Source of the DNA: Fodinibacter sp963811825
GTDB lineage: Bacteria; Actinomycetota; Actinomycetes; Actinomycetales; Dermatophilaceae
Direction of reading: 5' to 3'
Length of the DNA: 64,000 bases
Assembly (NCBI GenBank): GCA_963811825.1
Contig: CAWESS010000018.1
Coordinates: 96,912 to 160,911, forward strand
Part shown: in pieces, positions 47,447 through 57,084 of the stretch
How positions within the stretch are numbered: the first letter of the stretch is position 1
Layout: each line of letters starts with the position of its first letter
The notes under the pieces: model-generated
The model's input: the letters and a program-made list of their open reading frames with translations, nothing else
Told to the model about the DNA's origin: nothing
Database searches by the model: none
Made by a program: the position numbers and the translations under genes

Positions 47447-48922
47447 TCAGCCTGCTCCTCGCCGTGCCCGCCGCCGTCGGGCTGTGGCTCGTCACCGGTG
47501 GGCGTGACCTCTCGGTCCACGTCGCCCGGGTCACCGCCGTGGTCGCCGCGCTCACCACCGCGCTCCTCGCACTCGTCGTGTCCGTGACCCGCCCCGGGGT
47601 CGACCGGGCCTGGCTGCCCGAGCTCGGGGTGCGCTGGTCGTTCGGGGTCGACGACATCGCCATACCCCTGGTGCTGCTGACCGCGGTGATCGGTGTGCTC
47701 GTCGTCGCCCACGCGTGGGTCGACCTGCCGGCCGGAGGGAGCCCGGCCGCCTTCCTCGGCTGCCTCCTGCTCGTCGAGGCCGGCGCGCTCGCGACCTTCA
47801 CCGCCCGGGATGCCGTGCTGTTCTTCGTCGCGTTCGAGCTGGTCCTCGTGCCGATGTGGGTGCTCATCAGCCGGTACGGCGACCGCCACGACGAGGCGGC
47901 GCGCATCGACGCCGGTCATCGCTTCGTGCTCTACACCGCCCTCGGCTCGACCCTCATGCTCGTCGGCATCCTCACGCTCGTGACCTCCGCCGGCACGTCC
48001 AGCCTCGCGGAACTGGCGACCGGGGCCGGAGAGTCGCTGTCCGCCGACCGCCAGCTGCTCGTCGCCGCCCTGCTCGTGGGTGGGCTCGCCGTCAAGGTGC
48101 CGGTCTTCCCCCTGCACACGTGGCTCCCGCCGGCGCACACCACGGCCCCCACCGCCGGGTCGGTGCTGCTCGCGGCGGTGCTGCTCAAGATGGGTACCTA
48201 CGGCCTGGTCCGGCTGCCCGTGGCGAGCGTGCCCGACGGCTTCGGGCGGCTCGCCCCGGTGCTCGCGGTCCTCGGGGTCGTCGGCATCGTCTGGGGTGGG
48301 CTCGTCTGCCTCGTCGAGCGCGACCTCAAGCGGCTCATCGCCTACTCCTCGGTCGCCCACATGGGCTTCGTCGTCCTCGCGCTGGCCGCGGGGTCGCAGA
48401 CGGGGCTGCAGGCGGCGCTCTTCGCGAACATCGCCCACGGTGTGATCTCCGCGCTGCTGTTCTTCCTCGTCGGTGGCCTGAAGCAGCGCTGGGGGAGCGT
48501 CGACCTCACCGTGGCCCGGCCGGCGCTGCGCGAGACCTCGCCCCGGCTGGGCTTCCTCCTCGTCCTGGGGCTGGCTGCGAGCCTGGGCCTGCCCGGTCTG
48601 GCCGGCTTCTGGGGTGAGTTCTTCGCCGTGTACGCCGCCTGGCTGCCGGCCGAGGACCGCCCCCGAGGGCTCTTCGTCGCCTGCGCCGTGGCCGCGGCGA
48701 TCGGTGCCGCCCTCGCCGCGGCCTACGCGTTGCGGGTGGCGCGCATCGTCTGGGTCGGTGACGACGCTCGAGGAGGGACAGCGGGTCACCCCCGACGCGA
48801 GCGGGACCGAGCTGGGAATCCTCGGGGTGCTCGCGGCATCCGTCATCGTGCTCGGCATCTTCCCCGGACCGCTGCTCGACCTGATGGCCGGGGCCGTCGC
48901 CCAGATCGTCGGTTCGCCATGA
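47443..48922 (+). CDS. nuoM: Second-copy complex I subunit M (frameshifted near 48763)
   Basis: About 492 residues after repair. FVAFELVLVPMWVLISRYG has the helix-5 Glu, HTWLPPAHTTAPTAGSVLL the conserved loop and ERDLKRLIAYSSVAHMGFV the Lys. The frame breaks after RIVWVGD near 48763; the next frame gives TLEEGQRVTPDASGTELGIL and ends at the nuoN overlap. One extra base fits the length. GTG 47443 is chosen because it overlaps the nuoL stop; GTG 47440 is also possible. Confidence 0.9.
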
Positions 48923-50440
48923 TGGCCGCGCTCAGCGCGACCTCGCTCGTGAGCATCGACGCCGTCGTGCTCGCGCCGGCACTGCTGCCCGCCCTCGGCG
49001 TGGTGCTCGTGCTCGTCGGCGACGCGCTCCTGCCGAAGCGGCGCGACTGGCAGGTCGGGTCCGGCCTCGCGATGCTCCTCGTCGGGGTCGTGGCCGCGCT
49101 GGTCGCGGCAGTGCGAGCGGACGACGAACCCGTTCGCACGCTGTGCCTGCCCGCTCCGGAGGGTGCCTGCCTGTGGACCACGAGCCCCATGACCGGCACG
49201 CTGCAGGCCGGCATCCTGCTCGCGACCGCCGCTGCACTCGCGCTCCTCCACGACCGGGGTGCGGGCCCGCGGGACACCACGGTGACCACGGCCCTGCTGC
49301 TGGCCGCAGCCACGGGTGGCGCCGGCGTGGCGGCCTCGCGCGACCTCGGTACGTGGCTGGTGACCCTCGAGCTCGCGACGATCCCGCTCGTCGCCCTCGT
49401 GGCGATGCGCGGCACCCGCACTGCGGCACACGGTGCCCTCACCCTGCTCGTCACGTCCGTGACGTCGTTCGCCCTGCTCGTGCTGGGGGCCGCGCTCTGG
49501 CTCACCGCCACGGGGGATGCCGCGTTCGGCGCCGACACCGTGGCGCTCGACCTGGGAGGACCCGCAGCGCCGGGCGGTCCTCGTGCTCGCGGTCACGGCG
49601 CTGCTCGCAGGGCTCGGCTTCAAGCTGTCCCTCGTCCCGTTCCACGCGTGGACCCCGCAGGCCTACTCGACGGCCGACCTCGGCACCGCCGCAGCACTCG
49701 CCGCCGCCTCGAAGATCTCCGCGGCTGCGGCGCTGCTCGTGCTCGCGCAGGCGTTCGTCGGGGTGGCCGGCGACCTGCGGCAGGTGAGCATCGTGCTCGG
49801 AGCCCTCGCCGCGGCATCCATGCTGCTCGGCAACGTCATGGCGCTGCGCCAGGACGACACGACGCGCCTGCTCGCGTGGTCGACCGTCGCGCAGGCCGGC
49901 TGGGTCGTGCTGCCCGTCGCCGCGCTGACCGCCGACGGCCTGCGTGCCTCGGCGCTCTACGTGCTGACGTATGCCGTGGCCACCCTCGTCGCGTTCGCTG
50001 CGGTGGCGGTCGTGGGCGCCGGCCCGTTGTCGCGCATGCGTGGGCTGCTGCGGCGCGACCGGCTGACCGGCGGCGCGCTGGCGTTCGCGCTCCTCGTGCT
50101 CGCGGGGCTGCCGCCCGGCATCATCGGGCTCGTCGCCAAGGTCGTCGCCCTGCGGCCGGCGGTGGAGGCAGGGCTGTGGCCGTTGGCGCTCGTGGCCGTC
50201 GTCGCCGTGGTGCTCGGCATCGCCGTGTACCTGCGCTGGTTCGCCCTGCTGGTCGCCGACCCCGGGGAGGCGGTCGGGGATGCGCACGGTGAGGTCCAGC
50301 GGGAGGTGCTGGGGGAGGTCCAGCGTGAGGTGAGCGACCCGGCATCCGTCGATCTTGCGAGGGTGGTGCTCGTCGTGGGGACCGTTCTCCTCGTGCTGCT
50401 GAGCGCCCTGCCCGGGCTGCTGCTCGGGCTCCTGTCGTGA
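48919..50440 (+). CDS. nuoN: Second-copy complex I subunit N (frameshifted near 49554)
   Basis: About 506 residues after repair. LATIPLVALVAMRGTRTAAH is the helix-5 region; after the break come LSLVPFHAWTPQAYSTADLG and DDTTRLLAWSTVAQAGWVV with channel residues. The break is after TVALDL near 49554: dropping one G gives EDPQRRAVLVLAV. A polar insert near the end (EAVGDAHGEVQREVLGEVQ) is unusual, made of a near-repeat of GEVQREV. Last gene of the second cluster. Confidence 0.88.
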
Positions 50441-50477
50441 CGGAACGAACCGGGCATCTCGCCGCGTTGGAGGAGAC

Positions 50478-51368
50478 ATGCACAGGCACAACAACGGACT
50501 GAAGACGGCCGCGCTGTTCGGCGGCATGTGGGCGCTCCTGCTCGGTATCGGCTGGATGGTCGCGCAGATGACCGGCAGCAGCGTCTTCCTCCTGATCTTC
50601 GCCCTCATCGGTGTCGCGACGACGTTCTACGGCTACTGGAACTCCGACAAGCTCGCGATCCGCGCCATGCACGCGCAGCCGGTCAGCGAGGCCGAGGCGC
50701 CGCAGATGTACCGCATCGTGCGCGAGCTGTCCACGGCGGCCGGCAAGCCGATGCCGCGCCTGTACATCTCCCCGACCCAGGCCCCCAACGCGTTCGCGAC
50801 CGGACGCAACCCCGAGAACGCCGCGGTGTGCTGCACCGAGGGCATCCTCGGGCTGCTCGACGAGCGCGAGCTGCGCGGGGTGCTCGGCCACGAGCTGATG
50901 CACGTCTACAACCGGGACATCCTCACGAGCTCGGTGGCGGCGGCGATCGCGGGTGTCATCTCGACGATCGGGCAGTTCCTGGCCTTCGGGGCGATGTTCG
51001 GCGGGGGCGGGTCGAGCGACGAGAACCGCAACCCGGTCGCCGGCCTGGCGCTCGCGATCCTCGCGCCGTTCGCGGCGATGGTGGTGCAGCTGGCGATCTC
51101 CCGCACCCGCGAGTACGACGCGGACGAGGACGGCGCCAAGCTCACGGGTGACCCGCTGGCCCTGGCGTCGGCGCTGCGCAAGCTCGAGCTCGGTGTCGCC
51201 CGGGCCCCGCTCGCCCCGACCCAGCAGCTCGTCAACGCGAGCCACATGATGATCGCCAACCCGTTCCGGGCCCAGGACATCTCGCGCCTCATGGCGACGC
51301 ACCCGCCGATGGGTGAGCGGATCGCCCGGCTCGAGCAGATGGCCTACGGCCACCGCATCAACCCCTGA
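50478..51368 (+). CDS. htpX: HtpX-type membrane metalloprotease
   Basis: 296 residues. Two N-terminal helices and two central ones place it in the membrane; RGVLGHELMHVYNRD is the HExxH zinc site and SRTREYDADEDGAKL supplies the third ligand Glu. HtpX degrades misfolded membrane proteins under stress. AGGAGA before ATG 50478. It follows the second nuo cluster by 37 bases; read-through expression with the large membrane complex is possible. Convergent with the ROK kinase gene. Confidence 0.92.
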   Translation: MHRHNNGLKTAALFGGMWALLLGIGWMVAQMTGSSVFLLIFALIGVATTFYGYWNSDKLAIRAMHAQPVSEAEAPQMYRIVRELSTAAGKPMPRLYISPTQAPNAFATGRNPENAAVCCTEGILGLLDERELRGVLGHELMHVYNRDILTSSVAAAIAGVISTIGQFLAFGAMFGGGGSSDENRNPVAGLALAILAPFAAMVVQLAISRTREYDADEDGAKLTGDPLALASALRKLELGVARAPLAPTQQLVNASHMMIANPFRAQDISRLMATHPPMGERIARLEQMAYGHRINP

Positions 51369-51415
51369 CGCCCGAGATCGGACGTCCGCGTCGAGACGAC
51401 GGCGACGCCGGTCCG

Positions 51416-52301
51416 TCAGCGCTGCTCCTCCGGGAAGCAGTGCCGCCCCGATCGCCGCGACCGGCACGTCGTCGAGCACCTGGATGCGCGAGAGCAGGTC
51501 GAGCCGGCGCAGGAAGGGGGAGGTCTGCGCGCGGGCGTTGACGTCGGCCGCGATGGCCGCCTCGAGCCGGGCCCGGTCGCGCGTCAGGCCACCGCCGATG
51601 ACGACGAGCTCGGCGCCGGTGACGACGAGCACCTGGACGGCCAGGGCGATGCCGTGCGCCAGGGTGGCGACGACCTCCTGGGCGCGCTCGTCGCCCGCGG
51701 CCGCTGCGGGGAACAGCTCACCCGCGGGGCGCGGCCACATCCGTAGCAGGGCGCTGCCGGAGGCGATCGTCTCGAGGCACCCCTGCTGACCGCACGAACA
51801 CGGGATGCCGGTGCCGACGGGCAGGTGCCCGATCTCGCCTGCCGCGCCGCCCACACCACGCACGACCCGCCCGCCGCGCACGATCGCCGCAGCCAGGCCG
51901 GTGCCGGCGTTGAGGTAGGCCGTCGTGCCGTCGGCGACGTCCGGTCGCACCGTGTGGTGCGCCCCGAGGGCGGCGGCCTTGACGTCGTTGTCGACACTCG
52001 GGCGCCTCCCCGTCGCGGCCTCGATGCCGCCCGCGAGGTCGAGCGCGAGCACGTCGAGGTTGACGGCATGCCGCGCCCAGCCCGTGTCGGGGTCGACGAG
52101 TCCGGGCATGCAGGCACCGACGTGGTCGATCCCCGACCACCCGCCGACGAGGGTGACCGCGTGCTCGGCGACGTCGACCGCCGTCGTCAGGGTCGCGTCA
52201 CCGCGGCCCGACGGAGCCGCGACGTGCGCGAGCACCCCGCCCGAGTCGTCGAGCACGAGGGCGGCGGTCTTCGTGCCGCCGATGTCGATGCCGAGCCTCA
52301 C
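51416..52301 (-). CDS. ROK-family sugar kinase (frame break near 51437)
   Basis: About 294 residues. LGIDIGGTKTAALVLDD is the ATP-binding phosphate loop; VDNDVKAAALGAHH holds the catalytic Asp; GEIGHLPVGTGIPCSCGQQG with CLETIASG is the ROK zinc motif. No DNA-binding domain, so a kinase, probably for N-acetylglucosamine or another amino sugar given the NagZ gene it overlaps. The frame lacks a stop; removing one base near 51437 changes the end to FPEEQR and a TGA at 51416-51418. Last gene of the amino-sugar operon. Confidence 0.8.
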
Positions 52302-53744
52302 GGCACGCTCACCTCTCCTCGCAGCACGGCGAGCAGCGCCCGCGTGACGGCGGGGGAGCCGCCGAAGGTCTCGACATCGGCGCCGCCCCGTGGCCAGCCG
52401 CACTCGACGAGCACGACGTCGTGGCCGGCGGCGCGCAGGCGCTCGAGCACGAGGTGTGCGGGGTGGTCGGCGCCGAGCGCCCGACCCACGACCGCGACCT
52501 TGGCACCCTGCCGGAACCTGCGCCTCGGGGACGGTGGCACCCAGCCCGGCCGGCCCCCAGGCCACCGAGCCGACGGCGAGGTTGGCGACCGAGTCGACCT
52601 GCACGATCGCCAGCGGCGCCGGTGCTGCGAGCCAGCGTCGGGCGTCGTCCGACACCCGGAACGCGCGCGCGACGACGTCGTCCGCGAGAGCTGCCGAGGG
52701 GCGCTCGGCCGCAGCGTGACCGGCATCCGGCTGCACGGCATCCGGTGCGGATGCCGTGCGGCGGCTCGCCGTCGCAGCGGCGAGCTCGCGGACCCGACCG
52801 GCCGCCTCGGCAACCCGCTCGCGCGGGAGCCGGCCGCTCTCGACGGCGTCGACGACCGCGGAATGCACTGCGGCGTACCGCTCTTCACTCGTTGCCGACC
52901 CGAGGCACAGGAGGTCGACGCCCGCGAGCAGGGCACGGACCGCAGCCTCCGGGATGCCGGTCTGCGCGCTCGCGCCGGCCATGTCGAGGGCGTCGCTCAC
53001 GATGACGCCGGTGAACCCGAGCTCGTCGCGCAGCACGGCGAGCACCACGGGCGAGAACGTCGCCGGGCGCTGCGGGTCGAGCGCATCGACGATGATGTGC
53101 GACGTCATGATCGTCGCGACCCCGGCCTCGACCGCCGCCCGGAACGGCGCCAGTTCGCGCTCGCGGAGCACCTCGAGGGTCACGTCGATGCGCGGCAGGT
53201 CGTGGTGCGAGTCGGTGGCGGTGTCCCCGTGTCCGGGAAAGTGCTTGGCACAGGCCGCGATTCCGCGCGACTGGAGGCCTTCGACCCAGGCAGAGCCGTG
53301 CCGCGACACGGTCGCCGCATCGGCACCGAAGCTGCGCACCCCGATGACCGGGTTGTCGGGCGAGGAGTTGACGTCGACGCTCGGCGCGAGGTCGAGCCCG
53401 ATGCCGAGGTCGGCGAGCTCGGCCCCGATGCCGGCAGCAACCTGGCGCGTCGTCCCCAGGTCGTCGAGGCGCCCGAGCACGGCGTTGCCGACGGCCGTCG
53501 AGCCGGACGGGTAGTGCACTCGGGTGACGTCGCCGCCCTCCTCGTCGGTCGCGAGCAGGATGCCGGGCAGGCGGCGGTTCGCGTCGGCGCACACCGGCGC
53601 CAGCCCACCGTCGGGGGAGATGTTGTCGCCGTAGAGGCACACCGAGGTCAGGCCCTCGGCGTGGGCCGCCACCAGCCAGTCGGGCACGGTCGTGCCGACG
53701 AAACCGGGCTGGAGGGTGGCCGCGACGTCTGCGGTCAGGCTCAC
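52298..53744 (-). CDS. nagZ: GH3 beta-N-acetylhexosaminidase (frameshifted near 52518)
   Basis: About 481 residues. KHFPGHGDTATDSHHDLPRI is the NagZ catalytic loop with the His-Asp pair used as acid/base; GVIVSDALDMAGAS holds the nucleophile Asp. No signal peptide, so cytoplasmic: it would cleave imported GlcNAc-containing disaccharides or muropeptides. The C-terminal part is an extra GH3 C-type domain; the frame breaks there after TVPEAQV, with RQGAKVAVVGRALG restored by dropping one base. GTG start overlaps the upstream permease gene and its stop the kinase gene, showing tight coupling with transport and phosphorylation. Confidence 0.87.
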
Positions 53745-54583
53745 CCCTTCACCGCCCCGCCGACGAGCCCGCTGCTCATCCGGCCCTGCACGACGAGGAA
53801 GAAGACGATGACCGGCACGGCGACCAGTGTCGACGCCGCCATGACCTGGCCCCAGTCCGTCTCACGGCTGGCGCTGGCCTGCACGAAGCCCCGCAGCCAG
53901 AGCGGCAGGGTGCGCGACTGCTCCTCGGTCATGATGACCAGCGCGACGGTGAACTCGTTCCACGCCTGGAGGAACGCGTACACACCGGACGCCACGAGGC
54001 CGGGGGCGAGCAGGGGGAAGGTGATCCGCAGGAACGCCATCGTGCGGGAGAGGCCGTCGACCATGGCCGCCTCCTCGAGGTCGGCGGGCACCCCGGCGAC
54101 GAAGCCGCGCAGCATCCAGATCGTGAACGGCACGACGGCCGCGGTGTAGAGCACGGCGAGGCCGATCGCCCGGTTGAGCATGCCGAGCTCGGACATCATC
54201 TTGTACTGCGCGATGAACAGCCCTTCGGCGGGCAGCATCTGGATGAGCAGCAGCGCGAGCACGAACGAGGCGCGCCCCCGGAACCTGAACCGGCTGATCG
54301 CCAGCGCCCCGAGGAAGGCGATCATCAGCGCCGCGACCACGGTCGTCAGCGTGACGACGAGCGAGATGCCCAGGGCGCTGACGAAGGCCGGGTCGGTGAC
54401 GACGACGCGCAGGTTGTCGAAGGACCCGCCGAACGGCAGGAACGTCGGGTTGGTCGACTGGAGAACGACGTTGGGCAGGAAGGCCGAGTTCAGCATCCAG
54501 TAGACGGGGAACGCCCAGACGAGCGCGAGGGCCAGAGCCAGGACCGTGAGCAGCGTGCGGGACACGCGGGACCGGGGGTTCAC
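53741..54583 (-). CDS. ABC sugar transporter permease, MalG type
   Basis: 280 residues with six helices. The EAA loop is ADLEEAAMVDGLSRTMAFLR, the site that contacts the ATPase. The N-terminal VYWMLNSAFLPN is typical of carbohydrate-uptake class 1 permeases. No ATPase gene is present, so a shared MsiK-like ATPase elsewhere probably drives it, as in other actinobacteria. GTG start overlaps the other permease; end overlaps nagZ. Confidence 0.9.
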   Translation of the reverse strand: MNPRSRVSRTLLTVLALALALVWAFPVYWMLNSAFLPNVVLQSTNPTFLPFGGSFDNLRVVVTDPAFVSALGISLVVTLTTVVAALMIAFLGALAISRFRFRGRASFVLALLLIQMLPAEGLFIAQYKMMSELGMLNRAIGLAVLYTAAVVPFTIWMLRGFVAGVPADLEEAAMVDGLSRTMAFLRITFPLLAPGLVASGVYAFLQAWNEFTVALVIMTEEQSRTLPLWLRGFVQASASRETDWGQVMAASTLVAVPVIVFFLVVQGRMSSGLVGGAVKG

Positions 54584-55530
54584 GACTCCTCCTTCATGAG
54601 CGAGCGGACGTAGTACCAGGACAGGGCGATCGTGAGGCCGAGGATGAGGATGCTGACCGCGCTCGCGGTGCCGAAGTCCCCCTTGCCGGTGCCGAGCTGG
54701 TAGACGTAGGTGCCGAGGAGGTTGGTCTCGTTGGCGACGCCCCCGGCATCCTGGAGCAGCTTGATCTGGGTGAAGACGCGCAGGTCCCAGATGAGCTGGA
54801 GCAGCATGACGATCGAGAGCACCGGGGCGATGAGCGGCAGGATGATGAACCGCAACCGCTGGATGCCGTTCGCGCCGTCGAGCTCGGCCGCCTCCAGCAC
54901 CTCGGTGCTCACCTGGGTGAGCCCGGCGTAGATGCTGAGCGCCACGAACGGCACGCTCATCCACACGACGATGACGCCGGCGACGGTGAAGAACGACCAC
55001 GGTTCGGCGAGCCAGTTGTGCCCCTGGGCACCCTCCAGGCCGAGCTGGACCAGCGTCCAGTTGAGCAGGCCGCGGCGCCAGTCGACGATCCAGATCCACA
55101 CGGTCATCGCGGCCACGACAGGCATGGCCCACGCGACGAGCAGGGCGACCTGGAGGGTGACGCGAACCCACGCCTCGAGGGAGTTCATCAGCACGGCCAT
55201 CGCGCCGCCGATGGCGACGGTGACCACCGCGGTGACGATGCAGAACACCACCGAGCGCACCACGACGGTCCACAGGTAGGGGTCGGTGACGAGGGAGACG
55301 TAGTTGTCGAGGCCGACGAACGGGGCCGGGGCGCCGAACTGCTGCATCAGCCCGTACTCGCGGAAGCTCGTCAGGACCTGCCACCCGATGGGGTAACCCA
55401 GCGCCGCGGCGAGGAGCACGAGCGTGGGGATGATGAGCAGGAGGGGCAGTCGCGTGCTGCGCTTGCGGTTCGGATGCCGTGGGGGCTCCGTGCGCTGCGT
55501 CGTCGGGGCCGTCGTCGTCCCGGTGGTCAT
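54580..55530 (-). CDS. ABC sugar transporter permease, MalF type
   Basis: 316 residues with six helices after a polar leader. EVLEAAELDGANGIQRLRFI is the EAA loop. ATG 55530 is preferred because GAGGA precedes it at proper distance; an in-frame ATG 30 bases upstream has no such site. Partner of the MalG-type permease and of the binding lipoprotein encoded upstream; a strong hairpin lies between it and that gene. Confidence 0.9.
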   Translation of the reverse strand: MTTGTTTAPTTQRTEPPRHPNRKRSTRLPLLLIIPTLVLLAAALGYPIGWQVLTSFREYGLMQQFGAPAPFVGLDNYVSLVTDPYLWTVVVRSVVFCIVTAVVTVAIGGAMAVLMNSLEAWVRVTLQVALLVAWAMPVVAAMTVWIWIVDWRRGLLNWTLVQLGLEGAQGHNWLAEPWSFFTVAGVIVVWMSVPFVALSIYAGLTQVSTEVLEAAELDGANGIQRLRFIILPLIAPVLSIVMLLQLIWDLRVFTQIKLLQDAGGVANETNLLGTYVYQLGTGKGDFGTASAVSILILGLTIALSWYYVRSLMKEES

Positions 55531-55598
55531 GGTGTGGTCCTCATGGCTGGGGGTGCCCACGGAACGTGGGGGTGGTTGACCCCCGGGAGGGGGTGGGT

Positions 55599-55638
55599 CC
55601 CCGGCGGCCGGCGCGAGGAGCGCGGCCGGCCGCCGGGG
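55599..55638 (-). terminator. Strong hairpin between binding-protein and permease genes
   Basis: CCCCGGCGGCCGGC pairs with GCCGGCCGCCGGGG around a short loop. It follows the lipoprotein gene within its operon, so it likely acts as a partial terminator or 3' stabiliser giving more binding protein than permease. Confidence 0.7.
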
Positions 55639-55644
55639 AGATGA

Positions 55645-56997
55645 TCACTTGCCGTTGAGCATCGGGGTGATCTTGGCGTCGTACTCCTTGGCGAGCGCGG
55701 CCAGGTCACTGGCGCCCTCGATCTTGCCGAAGAACTCCTCGAGGACCATCGAGGCCTCGACGGCGGCCCAGCCCGGCGCGGCCGGGGTGAGCTTGGAGTT
55801 GGAGGCCGAGGCGATGAGCGCCTTGGCGAACTCGTCGTCACCGAGGGAGGAGACGTACTCGGAGTTGGCCGGGCCCAGGCCCGCTCCACCGAGCTTGTTC
55901 TGGTAGTCCGCGGAGAAGATGATCTTCAGCAGCTCCTTGGACAGCTCGGGGTTCTTGGACTTCGCGGAGATCCCGATGTTCGAGCCACCGGCGAAGACCG
56001 GGGCCGGCTGGCCGTCGGTGCCGGGCAGGACGAAGGTGCCGAACGTCTCGGGGTTCCACTCGCGAACGTCCTTGTCGTCCTTCTTCACGAGGTCACCGAT
56101 CGACCAGTGGGCCCAACCCGGCGCCATGATCGTCGCGGCGGCCAGCGACGTGCTGCCGGCGGCTGCGCCGGTGTCGTCGGTGATCGTGTCGCTGTCGTTG
56201 ATGTACAGCCAGGGCGACTGGTCCTTGGCGTCGGCCGGGGCGTTGCTCGCGCTCTTCTGGATCTCCTGGAGCTGGGCCAGGCCCTTGAGGCTGTTCGGGT
56301 CCGAGAGGGTCGAGACCCACTCCCCGTTCTCCTTCTTGGCGAGGTCGCCGCCGTTGGCGAAGATCCAGGAGATGCCGTTGCGCCAGTCCTGGCCGCCGAT
56401 GAAGAAGCCGGAGAAGTCCTTGATGTCGCGCGGGTTGTCCTGCGCGATCTTGGTGACGGCCGCGTTGAACTCGTCGAGGGTCGTGGGCTGGGCGACGCCC
56501 GCCTCGCTCCACACGTCCTTGCGCATGAACATGTAGCGCGAGCCGAAGTAGTAGGGCAGCGCGTACTTCTTGCCGTCGACCGAGCCGGCGTCCACGAACG
56601 ACTGGAGCAGCTTGTCGCCACCGAGGGCGTCGTACTGGTCGGAGATGTCGAGGAAGGCGCCGACGTTGGTGAACGTCGGGCTCTGGGTGTTGCCGAGCTC
56701 GACGACGTCGGGGGTGTTCTCGGCATCCGGGAGGGCGGTCGTCAGCTTGGTGACGAGGTCACCCCAGGCCTGCTCCTCGATCTTGAGGGTGGCCCCGGTG
56801 TTGGCCTTGAACGTGTCGGTGAGGTAGGTCCTCAGCTCGGCCGGGGTGTCGCCGCCGGCGAGCCACAGGGTCACCGTCTTGTCGGCGTTGTCGGCCGTGC
56901 TCGTGGCCGCGGGGGTCGAGCCCGTGTCACCGCTCGAGCACGCGGTGAGGACGAGTGCCGCGCTGGTGAGCGCGACGATGGGCAGGCGCCGAATCAT
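55645..56997 (-). CDS. ABC sugar-binding lipoprotein
   Basis: 450 residues. Signal peptide MIRRLPIVALTSAALVLTAC with lipobox LTAC: the Cys will be lipidated. The mature protein is a family-1 solute-binding protein (VTLWLAGGDTPAEL, TPDVVELGNTQSPTF, YALPYYFGSRYMFMRKDVWSEAG, FAGGSNIGISAKSKNPEL). Similar proteins carry chito- or other oligosaccharides; with NagZ and a ROK kinase alongside, a GlcNAc-containing ligand is likely but inferred. First gene after the repressor. Confidence 0.88.
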   Translation of the reverse strand: MIRRLPIVALTSAALVLTACSSGDTGSTPAATSTADNADKTVTLWLAGGDTPAELRTYLTDTFKANTGATLKIEEQAWGDLVTKLTTALPDAENTPDVVELGNTQSPTFTNVGAFLDISDQYDALGGDKLLQSFVDAGSVDGKKYALPYYFGSRYMFMRKDVWSEAGVAQPTTLDEFNAAVTKIAQDNPRDIKDFSGFFIGGQDWRNGISWIFANGGDLAKKENGEWVSTLSDPNSLKGLAQLQEIQKSASNAPADAKDQSPWLYINDSDTITDDTGAAAGSTSLAAATIMAPGWAHWSIGDLVKKDDKDVREWNPETFGTFVLPGTDGQPAPVFAGGSNIGISAKSKNPELSKELLKIIFSADYQNKLGGAGLGPANSEYVSSLGDDEFAKALIASASNSKLTPAAPGWAAVEASMVLEEFFGKIEGASDLAALAKEYDAKITPMLNGK

Positions 56998-57018
56998 GTC
57001 GGTCTTCCTTTCGGGTGT

Positions 57019-57034
57019 GGGGCCTGGTGGCCCC
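57019..57034 (-). terminator. Small hairpin between the repressor and binding-protein genes
   Basis: GGGGCC-TGGT-GGCCCC in the 87-base gap. It may end or attenuate the repressor transcript; whether the transporter genes have their own promoter here is unclear. Confidence 0.4.
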
Positions 57035-57084
57035 GGGGGTGCACCGGGGTGCTGGTGGGGTGGGGGTTGGTTTCAGTTGTGGGG

